A DNA stretch of 13,006 bases from a bacterium Ga0077546 (lineage in GTDB: Bacteria; Cyanobacteriota; Vampirovibrionia; Obscuribacterales; Obscuribacteraceae): positions 1 through 13,006 of the forward strand of contig LNEX01000504.1 in NCBI GenBank assembly GCA_001464165.1, written 5' to 3'. The stretch's first letter is position 1. Every line of letters starts with the position of its first letter. Below the pieces are notes generated by a model. The model had not been told where the DNA came from and did no database searches. It worked only from the letters and a program-made list of their open reading frames with translations. The translations under genes were made by a program, and so were the position numbers. Shown here one piece after another: positions 6,237 through 13,006 of the stretch.

Positions 6237-7289
6237 GTGAATACAGTGAATAACGGAATTAACAACAACACAAATCAAACGAAAGCGGCAGCCAGCTCCG
6301 CTTCATATAACCAATCTTATAACGGCAAGGCAAAACAGGTTAATCATTCTTTGGCGAAAACTATTGGCCGCATCACAGAAGAGAATCCCAAGAGGATAAA
6401 AGCTCCTAGCGGCACAATAGATTTGTCTCGCAAGACCACCAAAGATATTCCATCTATGAATGCTGCTTCTGTAATTAGTGGTTCAGTTAACAGCGCGACG
6501 GATCTGGCCGCTCGCATCGCTGCCATAGAAAAGACCGAGTTAGAAAATCTAGCAAACTTGACCTGTGGCGCTTGTGGCGCCAAAGCAATCGAACGGCGTT
6601 TAACTTGCGGCAGCTGTGGTCAATATTTTGAAACTGGCGTAGAGAAAAGTGGTTGGGACCCCCTAGCCAAAATCAGCGCTATTGCCACTGGTGGATTTTC
6701 TTCTAAGTTAGATTCTAGTAGTGTTCACGAGCAAGAGAAGCGGGCCCTGCGCGCTTATATGTTTAAGCGCTTGCTTGCTAAAACCATTGACGTCACCATA
6801 GTTACCTCAATGCTTGGTTTGGAATTCATCAGCTTCTTCGCCCTGGCCAAGGCCTTCTTGCCTATCCCAGGTGCGGCATATTTGATGCTGCAATTCTTCT
6901 ATGTCGGTATGCCGATTATTGCCGTGTTGACTGTGCTCGGTTATCAGGCAGCCTTCGAAGCGTCGCCGGTGCAGGCCACTTTAGGCAAGTTCTGGCTCAA
7001 TTTGTATGTGACAAATGCTGATGGCGAGAATGTGCGGGCTGAGCAAGTAGTTTTCAAAACTATGCTTTCACTTTTGCCAATATTGGCTCTTGTAGGGGTT
7101 TACAGCTATTTCTATAACACTATATTGAAGCATGGCATGCGCCTTGATGCACCGACTGCTTCAGTATTGGCTATGACAGCATTGGGATGTATAGCCACTT
7201 TCGCTGCTTTGCACATATTGCTGGGCTCGGCCAAGAAAAGACAAACAGTGCCAGATCTGGTCACCGGTTGTGTGGTGCGTGAGCGGTAA
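6237..7289 (+). CDS. RDD-family membrane protein with N-terminal disordered region and zinc ribbon
   Basis: 350 residues from GTG 6237; a second GTG at 6246 is also possible and neither has a strong SD. Residues 1-100 are polar and Asn/Ser/Lys-rich, probably disordered. LTCGACGAKAIERRLTCGSCGQYF (Cys 110, 113, 124, 127) is a four-cysteine zinc ribbon. From about 172 comes the RDD domain: FKRLLAKTIDVTIV with R178 and D185, hydrophobic spans at about 187-210, 214-236, 274-294 and 307-330, the family's QATLGKFWLNLYVTNADG loop at 246-263, and RQTVPDLVTGCVV near the end with D340. RDD proteins are small polytopic membrane proteins, some linked to ion exchange or stress tolerance; no function can be assigned. 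The ribbon probably faces the cytosol. The gene converges on the aminotransferase with only 22 nt between the stops. Confidence 0.85.
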   Translation: MNTVNNGINNNTNQTKAAASSASYNQSYNGKAKQVNHSLAKTIGRITEENPKRIKAPSGTIDLSRKTTKDIPSMNAASVISGSVNSATDLAARIAAIEKTELENLANLTCGACGAKAIERRLTCGSCGQYFETGVEKSGWDPLAKISAIATGGFSSKLDSSSVHEQEKRALRAYMFKRLLAKTIDVTIVTSMLGLEFISFFALAKAFLPIPGAAYLMLQFFYVGMPIIAVLTVLGYQAAFEASPVQATLGKFWLNLYVTNADGENVRAEQVVFKTMLSLLPILALVGVYSYFYNTILKHGMRLDAPTASVLAMTALGCIATFAALHILLGSAKKRQTVPDLVTGCVVRER

Positions 7290-7311
7290 GGGTTTTTGAG
7301 TTTTCGTCACC

Positions 7312-8520
7312 TTAATGCTCAATAAACTCACCCAGGGCTTCAAGCAGTCGATCTACCTCGGCCCTAGTATTGGCATAATGACAGGCTACTCGTATGCCGC
7401 ATCCGGGTTTGGCATTGAGAAAATCTGGTTGTATCCAGATTTTAAATTTACTCCAGATTGCTTCGCGCAAGTCTGGCACCCTGATCCGTTCAGCTGGCCA
7501 GTAGCAAGAAACCAGAGCGGTCGCTTCAGCGGCCGGTGCTTCCGCTAAGCTCGGTAAACGAAATATAGGATGATAGGCTCTTTCAAGCTCTTCGCGCAGA
7601 TACTGTGCCAGAGCAAATTGTTTGCGTCTAATTTTGTCAGCACCAATAATATCTTGCAGCTCACAAGCTTTGATCACGCCATACCAGCGCACTACATCAG
7701 CAGTGCCGCCGCTTTCGAATCGGCTTATGTCCCTGGTGTCGGTTTCAAGAGCATCAAAATAATGATCTCCTACAGATATTGGTTTGAGTAATGGCACCAT
7801 TTCTGGTGCTATATAGCTCACTCCGGTGCCATTGGGGCCGCCCAGCCATTTGTGAGCAGAACCAACCCAGAGGCTGCTCGTGCCAATAATCTCAGGACCA
7901 GCTAGCTGCCCCATAGCGTGAGCCCCATCTATCAACACTGGCACTCCCAGCTTTTTAGCCTCGTGCTCTAAGTGCTGAAGATCGGCCCGCCACCCGGTGT
8001 AAGAGCTAATCTGACTGACGACAATTAGCCGGGTTTTTGTGGTGATGAGATTGAGTATCCCCGCGCAAAGGGCCTCACTGCCAAGCTTGGGGTCGGCATC
8101 CGCACGTTTTGTAAGCACTCCTCTTGTTTCGCCAAGATGTCTGGCAATTGATGTGATACTGCCGTGTTCAGTATTGGTGGTAACTAGCTCATCGCCGGCT
8201 TCGAGCAAGAGACTGTGCATGATCAACTGCAAGCCCTGAGTAGAATTCTGCGTTAGAATCAGCTGCTGGGGCGCAACGCCAAGCAATTTAGCAAAGGCAG
8301 CTCGAGCTGATTGCATTGGCTCAGCGTCAAGAAAGGTGGCATAGGTTGGATTGATATTGAGCTTCTGCCAGCCCTCGTTGATAGCAGCGAGCACCGAAGT
8401 TGGCTTGCGGCCGCAACTGCCGGTGTTGAGATAAGTGCAGTCGTAATCAGGAAACTCTCGGCGCACGAGCTCTTGATCTAGCTCTAATTCGCTTTGTTCC
8501 AATTGTGCAACGGCTATCAA
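7312..8520 (-). CDS. Class V PLP-dependent aminotransferase (isopenicillin-N-epimerase-like group)
   Basis: 402 residues. The start is TTG 8520-8518, supported by GGAGA (8533-8529) 8 nt upstream; a stop codon lies in frame just before it and no ATG offers an alternative near the N-terminus. PLP-binding features: TQNSTQGLQ at 90-98 (phosphate-binding region), IDGAHAMGQ at 197-205 with D198 (pyridine nitrogen) and H201, and SAHKWLGGPNGTG at 221-233 with the Schiff-base lysine K224. FESGGTADV and the C-terminal IRVACHYANTRAEVDRLL match the class V group that contains isopenicillin N epimerase and related enzymes. The SufS/IscS active-site cysteine loop is not evident, so cysteine desulfurase is a poor name. 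Substrate unknown. It follows the VWA gene by 46 nt on the same strand, so co-transcription is likely. Confidence 0.88.
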   Translation of the reverse strand: MIAVAQLEQSELELDQELVRREFPDYDCTYLNTGSCGRKPTSVLAAINEGWQKLNINPTYATFLDAEPMQSARAAFAKLLGVAPQQLILTQNSTQGLQLIMHSLLLEAGDELVTTNTEHGSITSIARHLGETRGVLTKRADADPKLGSEALCAGILNLITTKTRLIVVSQISSYTGWRADLQHLEHEAKKLGVPVLIDGAHAMGQLAGPEIIGTSSLWVGSAHKWLGGPNGTGVSYIAPEMVPLLKPISVGDHYFDALETDTRDISRFESGGTADVVRWYGVIKACELQDIIGADKIRRKQFALAQYLREELERAYHPIFRLPSLAEAPAAEATALVSCYWPAERIRVPDLREAIWSKFKIWIQPDFLNAKPGCGIRVACHYANTRAEVDRLLEALGEFIEH

Positions 8521-8566
8521 TTTGCGTTTCTCCAGAATTATTCTTCAGGCCAGGCTATCAATGTTC

Positions 8567-9925
8567 TCATGGATAAGTCCTGTTGGCATTGCGCTTCAGC
8601 ACTTGCTCTTTTTCGTCTATTTCTTGGGGCAGGGCATTAGCCTTTGCTTCTAGCGATGTGCCTGTTGGGTGGGCTTTGATAGGTGGCTGCGGCTTTGGCC
8701 TGGCCTGTGGTTGCACAATAGTTTTAGGCTGAACGTTTGTATTTGGCTGCGCTAGTGGCGCTTGCTGATGGGGTGTTGGTTTGGCGGGGGAAATGATGGT
8801 GACCGTGCCCTTGATAGTTGTCTCTGCGGCTTTGGGCTTTGGAACTGTGGCTGCCAGGCTATGCACTAGACCCTTGCTGGTGGCTTGACTGAAGGGTAGC
8901 ACAGTAATGATATCGGTCTTGGCTCCCTGCTTTACTAGCTCATTGTCTAGTTCTTTAAGCAGTTTATCGGGAGTGCCCACTTCTAGAAAGACAATGGAAA
9001 GCAGCTCAGGCTTAGAAAGGCTGTTCACTTGAGCAATGATGGCCTTCTTTAGTGACTCCGCGTCGTTGAGCCGACCGTCTGAAACTACTGTTATCATTGT
9101 CGGTTTACCGTAATTGAGCTGATTGCGCACCAGAGCAAAAGCCTCTGTCAGAGCCGGCGCCATAAAGGTTTCACCGGAAGGTTCGCTATCTTGAAAAATT
9201 TGTGGTAACTGTGCTGTTGAGCAATTGCGATGGCTGCGATAGTTAGAGTCGAATGTAATTATGCTGACATTGCTTTGTTTGCCCATGATGCCTGCATTGT
9301 CGGCCACGAAAAGGTCTTTCATGTGGTCCTTGCACCACTGCCAGCGGCTGATGTTGCCAGGGCAATCAGCGGTTTGCATCGAAGCGGAACTGTCGATAAG
9401 CATGACAATGGCATACTCTGAGAGAATTTGAGCATCGCTCTTGTTTTCGTTTACCTTGCCCACCAGGCCAATTGGCAGTTGCTGCTTTGTTTCTAGTAGG
9501 CAACCATAGCGCTTACCGCCTCGCTCAATGGTCAAAAGAGCCTGCGGGAGCTGCACTTTTGTCGCCAAGACTTTATCGCCAGCAGTAAGGCCACTGCGCC
9601 AAGCTGCGGTGTAAGGTTTGACATAGCCAATTTGTACTGTTGGTGAGCCGCCTTTGGCGTCTTTGGACGCAATTTCGGAATAACCAAAAATGTTTACCGG
9701 TATGCCATCGGGACCCTCATCATGACCAATCGAACCTTTTAGCAGGCGGCGCTCAGGCAGCTTGTCTAAAGTTGGCACAAGTCTGAGAAGTTGAATCTCT
9801 TTTGTATTAGAGCTGGTTGCGTCAATATTTTTAGCGCATAGCGGAAGAGGTGACCCCGTGCCAATTTGAACCGCCAGTAGCAGTGTCAGGCATAAAATAT
9901 TAGGTGCAGATTTTGGGGTCGTCAT
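8567..9925 (-). CDS. Exported PDZ-like plus von Willebrand factor A domain protein
   Basis: 452 residues from ATG 9925. An in-frame TTG at 9931 gives only two more residues; the ATG is preferred because the small ORF upstream ends on it (ATGA). The N-terminus is a signal peptide (PKSAPNILCLTLLLAVQIG). Residues about 95-145 look PDZ-like (IGYVKPYTAAWRSGLTAGDKVL, then LTIERGGKRYG). Residues about 170-365 are a VWA domain with a complete MIDAS metal site: DSSAS (D178, S180, S182), T253 in GETFM, and D283 in VSDGRLND. The last 90 residues are Pro/Gln/Lys-rich and likely unstructured or wall-spanning. VWA domains with an intact MIDAS bind protein partners through a divalent ion. PDZ joined to VWA in one exported chain suggests a scaffold in the envelope; this is inference. 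Confidence 0.85.
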   Translation of the reverse strand: MTTPKSAPNILCLTLLLAVQIGTGSPLPLCAKNIDATSSNTKEIQLLRLVPTLDKLPERRLLKGSIGHDEGPDGIPVNIFGYSEIASKDAKGGSPTVQIGYVKPYTAAWRSGLTAGDKVLATKVQLPQALLTIERGGKRYGCLLETKQQLPIGLVGKVNENKSDAQILSEYAIVMLIDSSASMQTADCPGNISRWQWCKDHMKDLFVADNAGIMGKQSNVSIITFDSNYRSHRNCSTAQLPQIFQDSEPSGETFMAPALTEAFALVRNQLNYGKPTMITVVSDGRLNDAESLKKAIIAQVNSLSKPELLSIVFLEVGTPDKLLKELDNELVKQGAKTDIITVLPFSQATSKGLVHSLAATVPKPKAAETTIKGTVTIISPAKPTPHQQAPLAQPNTNVQPKTIVQPQARPKPQPPIKAHPTGTSLEAKANALPQEIDEKEQVLKRNANRTYP

Positions 9926-10032
9926 CGACAAATAGAACCGTTTTTGCGGAAGTAGCCGAGGTTTGGGCCAGTTGCCTCTTGTGCAATGCTGATAGCTGAC
10001 TGAGTGTATTTTTTTAGCTTCGATTCAGCCAT
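9922..10032 (-). CDS. Small ORF, 36 residues, coupled to the VWA gene
   Basis: ATG 10032 has GGAGAG (10047-10042) 9 nt upstream, a better ribosome site than most genes here. The frame encodes a basic peptide (MAESKLKKYTQ..., ending RKNGSICR) and its TGA at 9924-9922 overlaps the VWA start as ATGA, a classic coupling arrangement. The frame stays open upstream to an in-frame GTG that would give about 52 residues. The peptide has no membrane segment and I recognise no family. It may be a real small protein, or a leader whose translation delivers ribosomes to the VWA start, which lacks its own SD. Confidence 0.5.
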   Translation of the reverse strand: MAESKLKKYTQSAISIAQEATGPNLGYFRKNGSICR

Positions 10033-10087
10033 CTTCTTTTTCTCTCCGGCACCTTCTTCTCTATTCTTCCCAATAAGCACGGTCAGC

Positions 10088-11122
10088 CTACTCAACGCAA
10101 TGATTGATGTATTCTTCTTTGCGAAACAGTAGCTTGGGTTCGGAAAACTGCTCCGGCCAGACTTCTAGAAGATAGTAGTCTAAGGCACAATCCTGATAGG
10201 TCATGTTGGCAGAGTGTACTCGAACTCTTACTTGATCAGCGTAGATGTCCAGTTTCGGAGCCTTAAGCAATTCATCGGTTGTACCCATTATCGATAGTGT
10301 TTGTGATGGGCATTCAACTGAGCCTTCTGAAACTAAGTCCCAGCCGAGAGTCTCTACTTCGAGCGGTCGGTTACTATGTAAGACAACTGAAACCTTCAAT
10401 GTCCTATCTGTTGCGGTGTAGAAACGAAGAACGTTTTTACTGGCGCTGTCCAACATTAGCTCATGATTGAAGTCGAAGGCGTCTTCGTATTCGCTGTTGA
10501 GTAGCAACGTGTCGCCCAGATAAATCATGTGATAGTCTGCGAAGATGCGGAAATCACCAGAGTTTAAAATCGCGTTGCTGTTTTTGTTTGTGTTTTCTGC
10601 TGTGTCTTCATTTGTATCTGCAAGCAATAAGCCAGTCTTGTAGTCGATTTTGACTATGCTGTCGTATTGCCGTTTCTCTCTGTTCCATTGGCCATGTCCG
10701 CATATAAAATGACCGCAGAACTTTACTATGGCCAACTTACTTTCAAGAATTTCAGCTTTGTGCCACAGCAGTCCGTCGCTGTTAATTAGGAGCATCTCTC
10801 TTTCTCCGACAATTAGTGTCGCTTTGAGATGTTCTTGAATGATTATTTGCTCCACTATTTGGATCGGCAGCAGTTTGAATGAGTTCGGATCGGCAGCCGT
10901 GCCATAAAAACACTCTCCAGCTGTCGCTATCAGCATGTGATCAGAATTCGGGCATGAAATCCAGCATTCGGTGTAAATTGATTTTTCAGATGCTTTGAAG
11001 CAGCCAATCCAGGGGGTGTGGCCGTTCGCTTGAATGCGCAGAACAAGACCGTTGAAGTCGGTATCTGATAATGGTCGGCCTAGAGTAACGACCTCAGAGT
11101 CTGTTATTTCATAAACAGGCAA
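10088..11122 (-). CDS. Unknown cytosolic protein, start uncertain (no ATG/GTG)
   Basis: I do not recognise this protein. Coordinates use TTG 11122 (344 residues), the only conventional start, but it has no SD. The frame is open upstream all the way to the TAA of the preceding gene, and the extra residues (AFKTSYTAERIYKKSEQDY...) look coding. A CTG at 11188-11186 has GGAG (11200-11197) 8 nt before it and would give 366 residues. The chain has no signal peptide. It is rich in aromatic and short beta-like segments (WIGCFKASEKSIYTECWIS, LLINSDGLLWHKAEI, DYHMIYLGDTLLLNSE) that could be propeller blades, with an Asn/Asp/Glu/Thr-rich insert (DTNEDTAENTNKNSN) near 168-182. It is the third gene after fic and the lipoprotein on the same strand, probably one operon. 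No terminator is seen after its TAG at 10090-10088. Confidence 0.65.
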   Translation of the reverse strand: MPVYEITDSEVVTLGRPLSDTDFNGLVLRIQANGHTPWIGCFKASEKSIYTECWISCPNSDHMLIATAGECFYGTAADPNSFKLLPIQIVEQIIIQEHLKATLIVGEREMLLINSDGLLWHKAEILESKLAIVKFCGHFICGHGQWNREKRQYDSIVKIDYKTGLLLADTNEDTAENTNKNSNAILNSGDFRIFADYHMIYLGDTLLLNSEYEDAFDFNHELMLDSASKNVLRFYTATDRTLKVSVVLHSNRPLEVETLGWDLVSEGSVECPSQTLSIMGTTDELLKAPKLDIYADQVRVRVHSANMTYQDCALDYYLLEVWPEQFSEPKLLFRKEEYINHCVE

Positions 11123-11202
11123 GCTGGAATAGTCTTGCTCGCTTTTTTTGTAAATGCGCTCGGCGGTGTAGGAAGTTTTAAAGGCCAGAAAGAATTCTCC
11201 GA

Positions 11203-11224
11203 TTGTTTGTTTGTTTGTCTGTCT
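11203..11224. repeat. Short tetranucleotide repeat in the gap before the unknown gene
   Basis: On the minus strand GACA occurs twice and AACA three times in a row, ending just before the GGAG at 11200. Such tracts can change length by 4 nt through slippage. It lies between the lipoprotein stop (TAA 11239-11237) and the uncertain start of the next gene, so length changes could affect start spacing or frame. That consequence is inferred. Confidence 0.6.
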
Positions 11225-11236
11225 GGAAGATCTTAC

Positions 11237-12232
11237 TTATGGGTTCCCGAGCGGCATTGTGCCAAGATCGCTAAAGCCTTTTTGTGAATCATAGACGATT
11301 TTATAGTGGCCATCAGGAATAGCTCCAAGGTTTATGAATTTAGGCCTGCTGCTTGAGTAATTAGAGTGCGGATGAGTAGGGATAAGTGAGATGTGAATTT
11401 CATTGCCTGAGCGCTTCATCCAGATGTCTTTAACCACAAACATTGAATTGAGCGATGTTGGTGCCACTGATATGGTCTCTCTTCCTGAAATGTTGAAATT
11501 GAGTGCTAGTTCTGCCGTCCCATCAGGCTTGCGGCCAATTGGCCCAACTTCTATTCCTCCGACCTGTTTTATGAAGTCAAGATCGAGCCCTCCTTTGTGG
11601 GGCCTTTCTTCCGTCGCCGTTCCTGGCACCTCAATACCAGCCAAAGACATCAGCAGCGGCTCTATTGAGTTGAATCCGCGGCCTTGCGAGCGGTCAATCT
11701 TCTTGAAGCGTTTGCCGTCGTTAATCTCGATTAGCCAGACATCACCGTCGTCAACTTCCGAGGCGCGTTCGTCATTCTCTGGTTCAGTCCAGAAGCCCAG
11801 TTCAGTGAGTTTGTTGAAAATTTCGCTTGCTTTGGTCGTGTCGGCGGTTGAGCTGACTCTTTTCACGATGGGGAACGGACCTTCACCACCCGTTCTTTTC
11901 CTGCTCCACTCTGTGTAGCTAATGTGAGCGCATTTGGGCTCTTGAGTAAGTGAGTATTCACTGCAGTTTCTAAAAGATCGAACGATGATTAGGTGCAGGC
12001 TTGTTCTATCGGGATTCGTTTCCTGAGAAGCAATAGAACGGGTATTTAAAGAGCCCATAACTTCCGGCCAGAATAATTCAGTCACCGTTTCTGGTTGTAT
12101 CGGCTTGTTTCCTTGACTGGCGCACGGTTTTGCTGCCGCTAGGCAACTTGCGATAGTCAAGATAAATAGAAGCTTTTGTATGGCTTTTGCCGGGCAGCTG
12201 CCTTTCCCGCTGCGCTTACCTGCATACTGCAT
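11237..12232 (-). CDS. Putative lipoprotein of unknown function, coupled to fic
   Basis: 331 residues from ATG 12232-12230, which overlaps the fic stop by one base (TGATG); GGTGA lies about 6 nt before it, inside the end of fic. The N-terminus has basic residues (K16, K20), a hydrophobic stretch LLFILTIASCLAAA at 21-34 and a lipobox-like IASC with Cys30, so a lipid-anchored or secreted protein is expected. The mature part is soluble. Residues about 95-200 pair a threshold-like helix (ASEIFNKLTELGFWTEPEND) with DVWLIEINDGKRFKKIDRSQGRGFNSIEPLL, a pattern I associate loosely with small beta-rich domains of unknown function in bacterial lipoproteins. The C-terminal 100 residues are beta-rich. No enzymatic motif is seen. 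The overlap implies that its amount is tied to Fic synthesis. Confidence 0.7.
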   Translation of the reverse strand: MQYAGKRSGKGSCPAKAIQKLLFILTIASCLAAAKPCASQGNKPIQPETVTELFWPEVMGSLNTRSIASQETNPDRTSLHLIIVRSFRNCSEYSLTQEPKCAHISYTEWSRKRTGGEGPFPIVKRVSSTADTTKASEIFNKLTELGFWTEPENDERASEVDDGDVWLIEINDGKRFKKIDRSQGRGFNSIEPLLMSLAGIEVPGTATEERPHKGGLDLDFIKQVGGIEVGPIGRKPDGTAELALNFNISGRETISVAPTSLNSMFVVKDIWMKRSGNEIHISLIPTHPHSNYSSSRPKFINLGAIPDGHYKIVYDSQKGFSDLGTMPLGNP

Positions 12233-13006
12233 CAAAAATCACCAAACGCATTCTGCACCAACGATTCTAGCTCATCTACTTCCGCATCGGTAAGGCCCTT
12301 AAACTGGTCTACTCGCCGTCGTTTTGGTAGTTTCCAATTATTCTGTTGCATAAACATAATGAAGTTTTCTGCTGCGCGGTTTGGAATATCTACAGCATTG
12401 ATCATGGCGCTAAGGGCTCTGTCGTGTCGTTTCAGGTAGTCCAATTCACGTGGTACGTCGACATTGATTGTTTCTTCCACACAGGCATAGAGAAATTCAG
12501 CTGCTTCTGTAGCGTCAAAGTAGCGATAGAGATCGGCAGTCTCGTTTGTAACGCTTACGTTTCCCCGAGTTGTTGCCTTCCAGTCAATGTAGGGCATGAG
12601 TGGCTGTGAGTGGTGTTGCAGAACTGTTTTGTACGATTCAATTCGCTTGAGCATTACTGAAGATACTGGAAATACTAAGCCTTCGGGGCTGAATTCGCGT
12701 TCGGCCAATACCTGATGGATCAACCATCTATGCAGTCTTCCATTGCCATCTTCATAAGGATGAATAAAAACAAAACCAAATGCGCTGGCGGCTGCTTGAA
12801 CAACGGCATCGATGCCTGATTCGCTCATGATTACGTTGGCAGCTATCAGTCCTTGGAGTAATCGATGTAAATCCTCTGGTTTGGCTCCTATGAACTCTGG
12901 CAGGGGTTCGTTGTGCGAGGTTCTCTTGCCTATGAATACATGGTCTTTTCGTAAGCCGGCCGCTGAGAATCGAGTGTCGCCTAAAAGTAACTTTTGCAGC
13001 CTGTTT
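12232..13006 (-). CDS. Fic-domain protein (probable AMPylase), N-terminus beyond the window
   Basis: The frame runs open from the window edge (first full codon at 13005) to TGA 12234-12232, giving 257 visible residues; the ATG at 12828 is internal and would cut the Fic fold. The catalytic motif HPYEDGNGRLHR at visible residues 82-93 is complete: His as base, acidic D86, the GNG phosphate loop and both arginines. Upstream, FSAAGLRKDHVFIGKRTS and EPLPEFIGAKPEDLHRLLQGL are the usual Fic flap and substrate-side regions. Fic enzymes move AMP (or a related group) from a nucleotide to a target hydroxyl. The autoinhibitory (S/T)xxxE(G/N) motif would lie N-terminal, outside the window, so its class cannot be decided. 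The C-terminal 110 residues are helical and charged, possibly target binding. It heads the visible run of minus-strand genes. Confidence 0.93.
   Translation of the reverse strand, partial: NRLQKLLLGDTRFSAAGLRKDHVFIGKRTSHNEPLPEFIGAKPEDLHRLLQGLIAANVIMSESGIDAVVQAAASAFGFVFIHPYEDGNGRLHRWLIHQVLAEREFSPEGLVFPVSSVMLKRIESYKTVLQHHSQPLMPYIDWKATTRGNVSVTNETADLYRYFDATEAAEFLYACVEETINVDVPRELDYLKRHDRALSAMINAVDIPNRAAENFIMFMQQNNWKLPKRRRVDQFKGLTDAEVDELESLVQNAFGDF

Noticed and set aside
7297..7330. Terminator between the convergent RDD and aminotransferase genes
   Set aside because: Only a 7-bp inverted repeat (TGAGTTT/AAACTCA) with a 20-nt loop and no following T-run, so too weak to call.
7312..8520. Cysteine desulfurase (SufS/IscS)
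   Set aside because: The fold and Lys224 fit class V, but the active-site cysteine loop typical of desulfurases is not visible and the C-terminal motif fits the epimerase-like group better.
8512..8562. 10-bp direct repeat GGCTATCAAT at 8512-8521 and 8553-8562 flanking the VWA/aminotransferase gap
   Set aside because: Short, only two copies 41 bp apart and partly within coding sequence; probably chance or an old small duplication.
9922..10087. Intrinsic terminator after the unknown gene ending at 10088
   Set aside because: No hairpin followed by a T-run is present on the minus strand; the purine-rich stretch there is the SD region of the small ORF.

Overview
The window is bacterial DNA with moderate GC. 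Genes are tightly packed on both strands, intrinsic (hairpin plus T-run) terminators are recognisable, Shine-Dalgarno use is mixed, and several TTG/GTG starts occur. The one informational gene is prfB (release factor 2), which carries the classic programmed frameshift. The many secreted or membrane proteins of unknown role and the RDD/zinc-ribbon protein would fit a little-studied environmental lineage. A Melainabacteria/Vampirovibrionia-type bacterium is my guess from general texture only and should be treated as unproven.

Layout: (1) 1-250 is non-coding. (2) 251-1364, minus: prfB, with the frameshift site at 1289-1304; an ATG-only gene call would lose its first 58 residues. (3) 1477-2745, plus: a DAO-family FAD oxidoreductase, divergent from prfB; its stop codon lies inside a long hairpin shared with the convergent next gene. 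(4) 2796-3905, minus: an exported IPT/TIG-domain protein with a Ser/Thr-rich linker and a promoter region containing an 8-bp dyad. (5) 4004-4676, minus: a compact module of different base composition, made of a 118-residue protein of unknown function, its terminator, a foldable 60-nt leader and a tandem pair of 73-nt repeats. (6) 4910-5985, minus: a PfkB-family fructokinase-like sugar kinase with a textbook terminator. (7) 6237-7289, plus: an RDD-family membrane protein with a cytosolic zinc ribbon. (8) 13006-7312, minus: a run of genes reading leftwards: Fic protein (cut by the window edge), a putative lipoprotein overlapping it by 1 nt, an unknown cytosolic protein, a 36-codon small ORF, an exported PDZ-VWA protein overlapping that small ORF by ATGA, and a class V PLP aminotransferase.

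How they may work together: the right-hand run is likely one or two transcription units, judging from the TGATG and ATGA overlaps and the 46-nt gap between the last two genes. Its Fic protein has the full HPxxxGNGRxxR motif and so is probably an active nucleotidyltransferase (AMPylase type). It is translationally coupled to a surface or periplasmic protein. No known system matches the Fic-lipoprotein-unknown order from sequence inspection alone. The most unusual stretches are that three-gene cluster, whose third gene lacks a normal start codon and follows a tetranucleotide repeat, and the 4004-4676 module.
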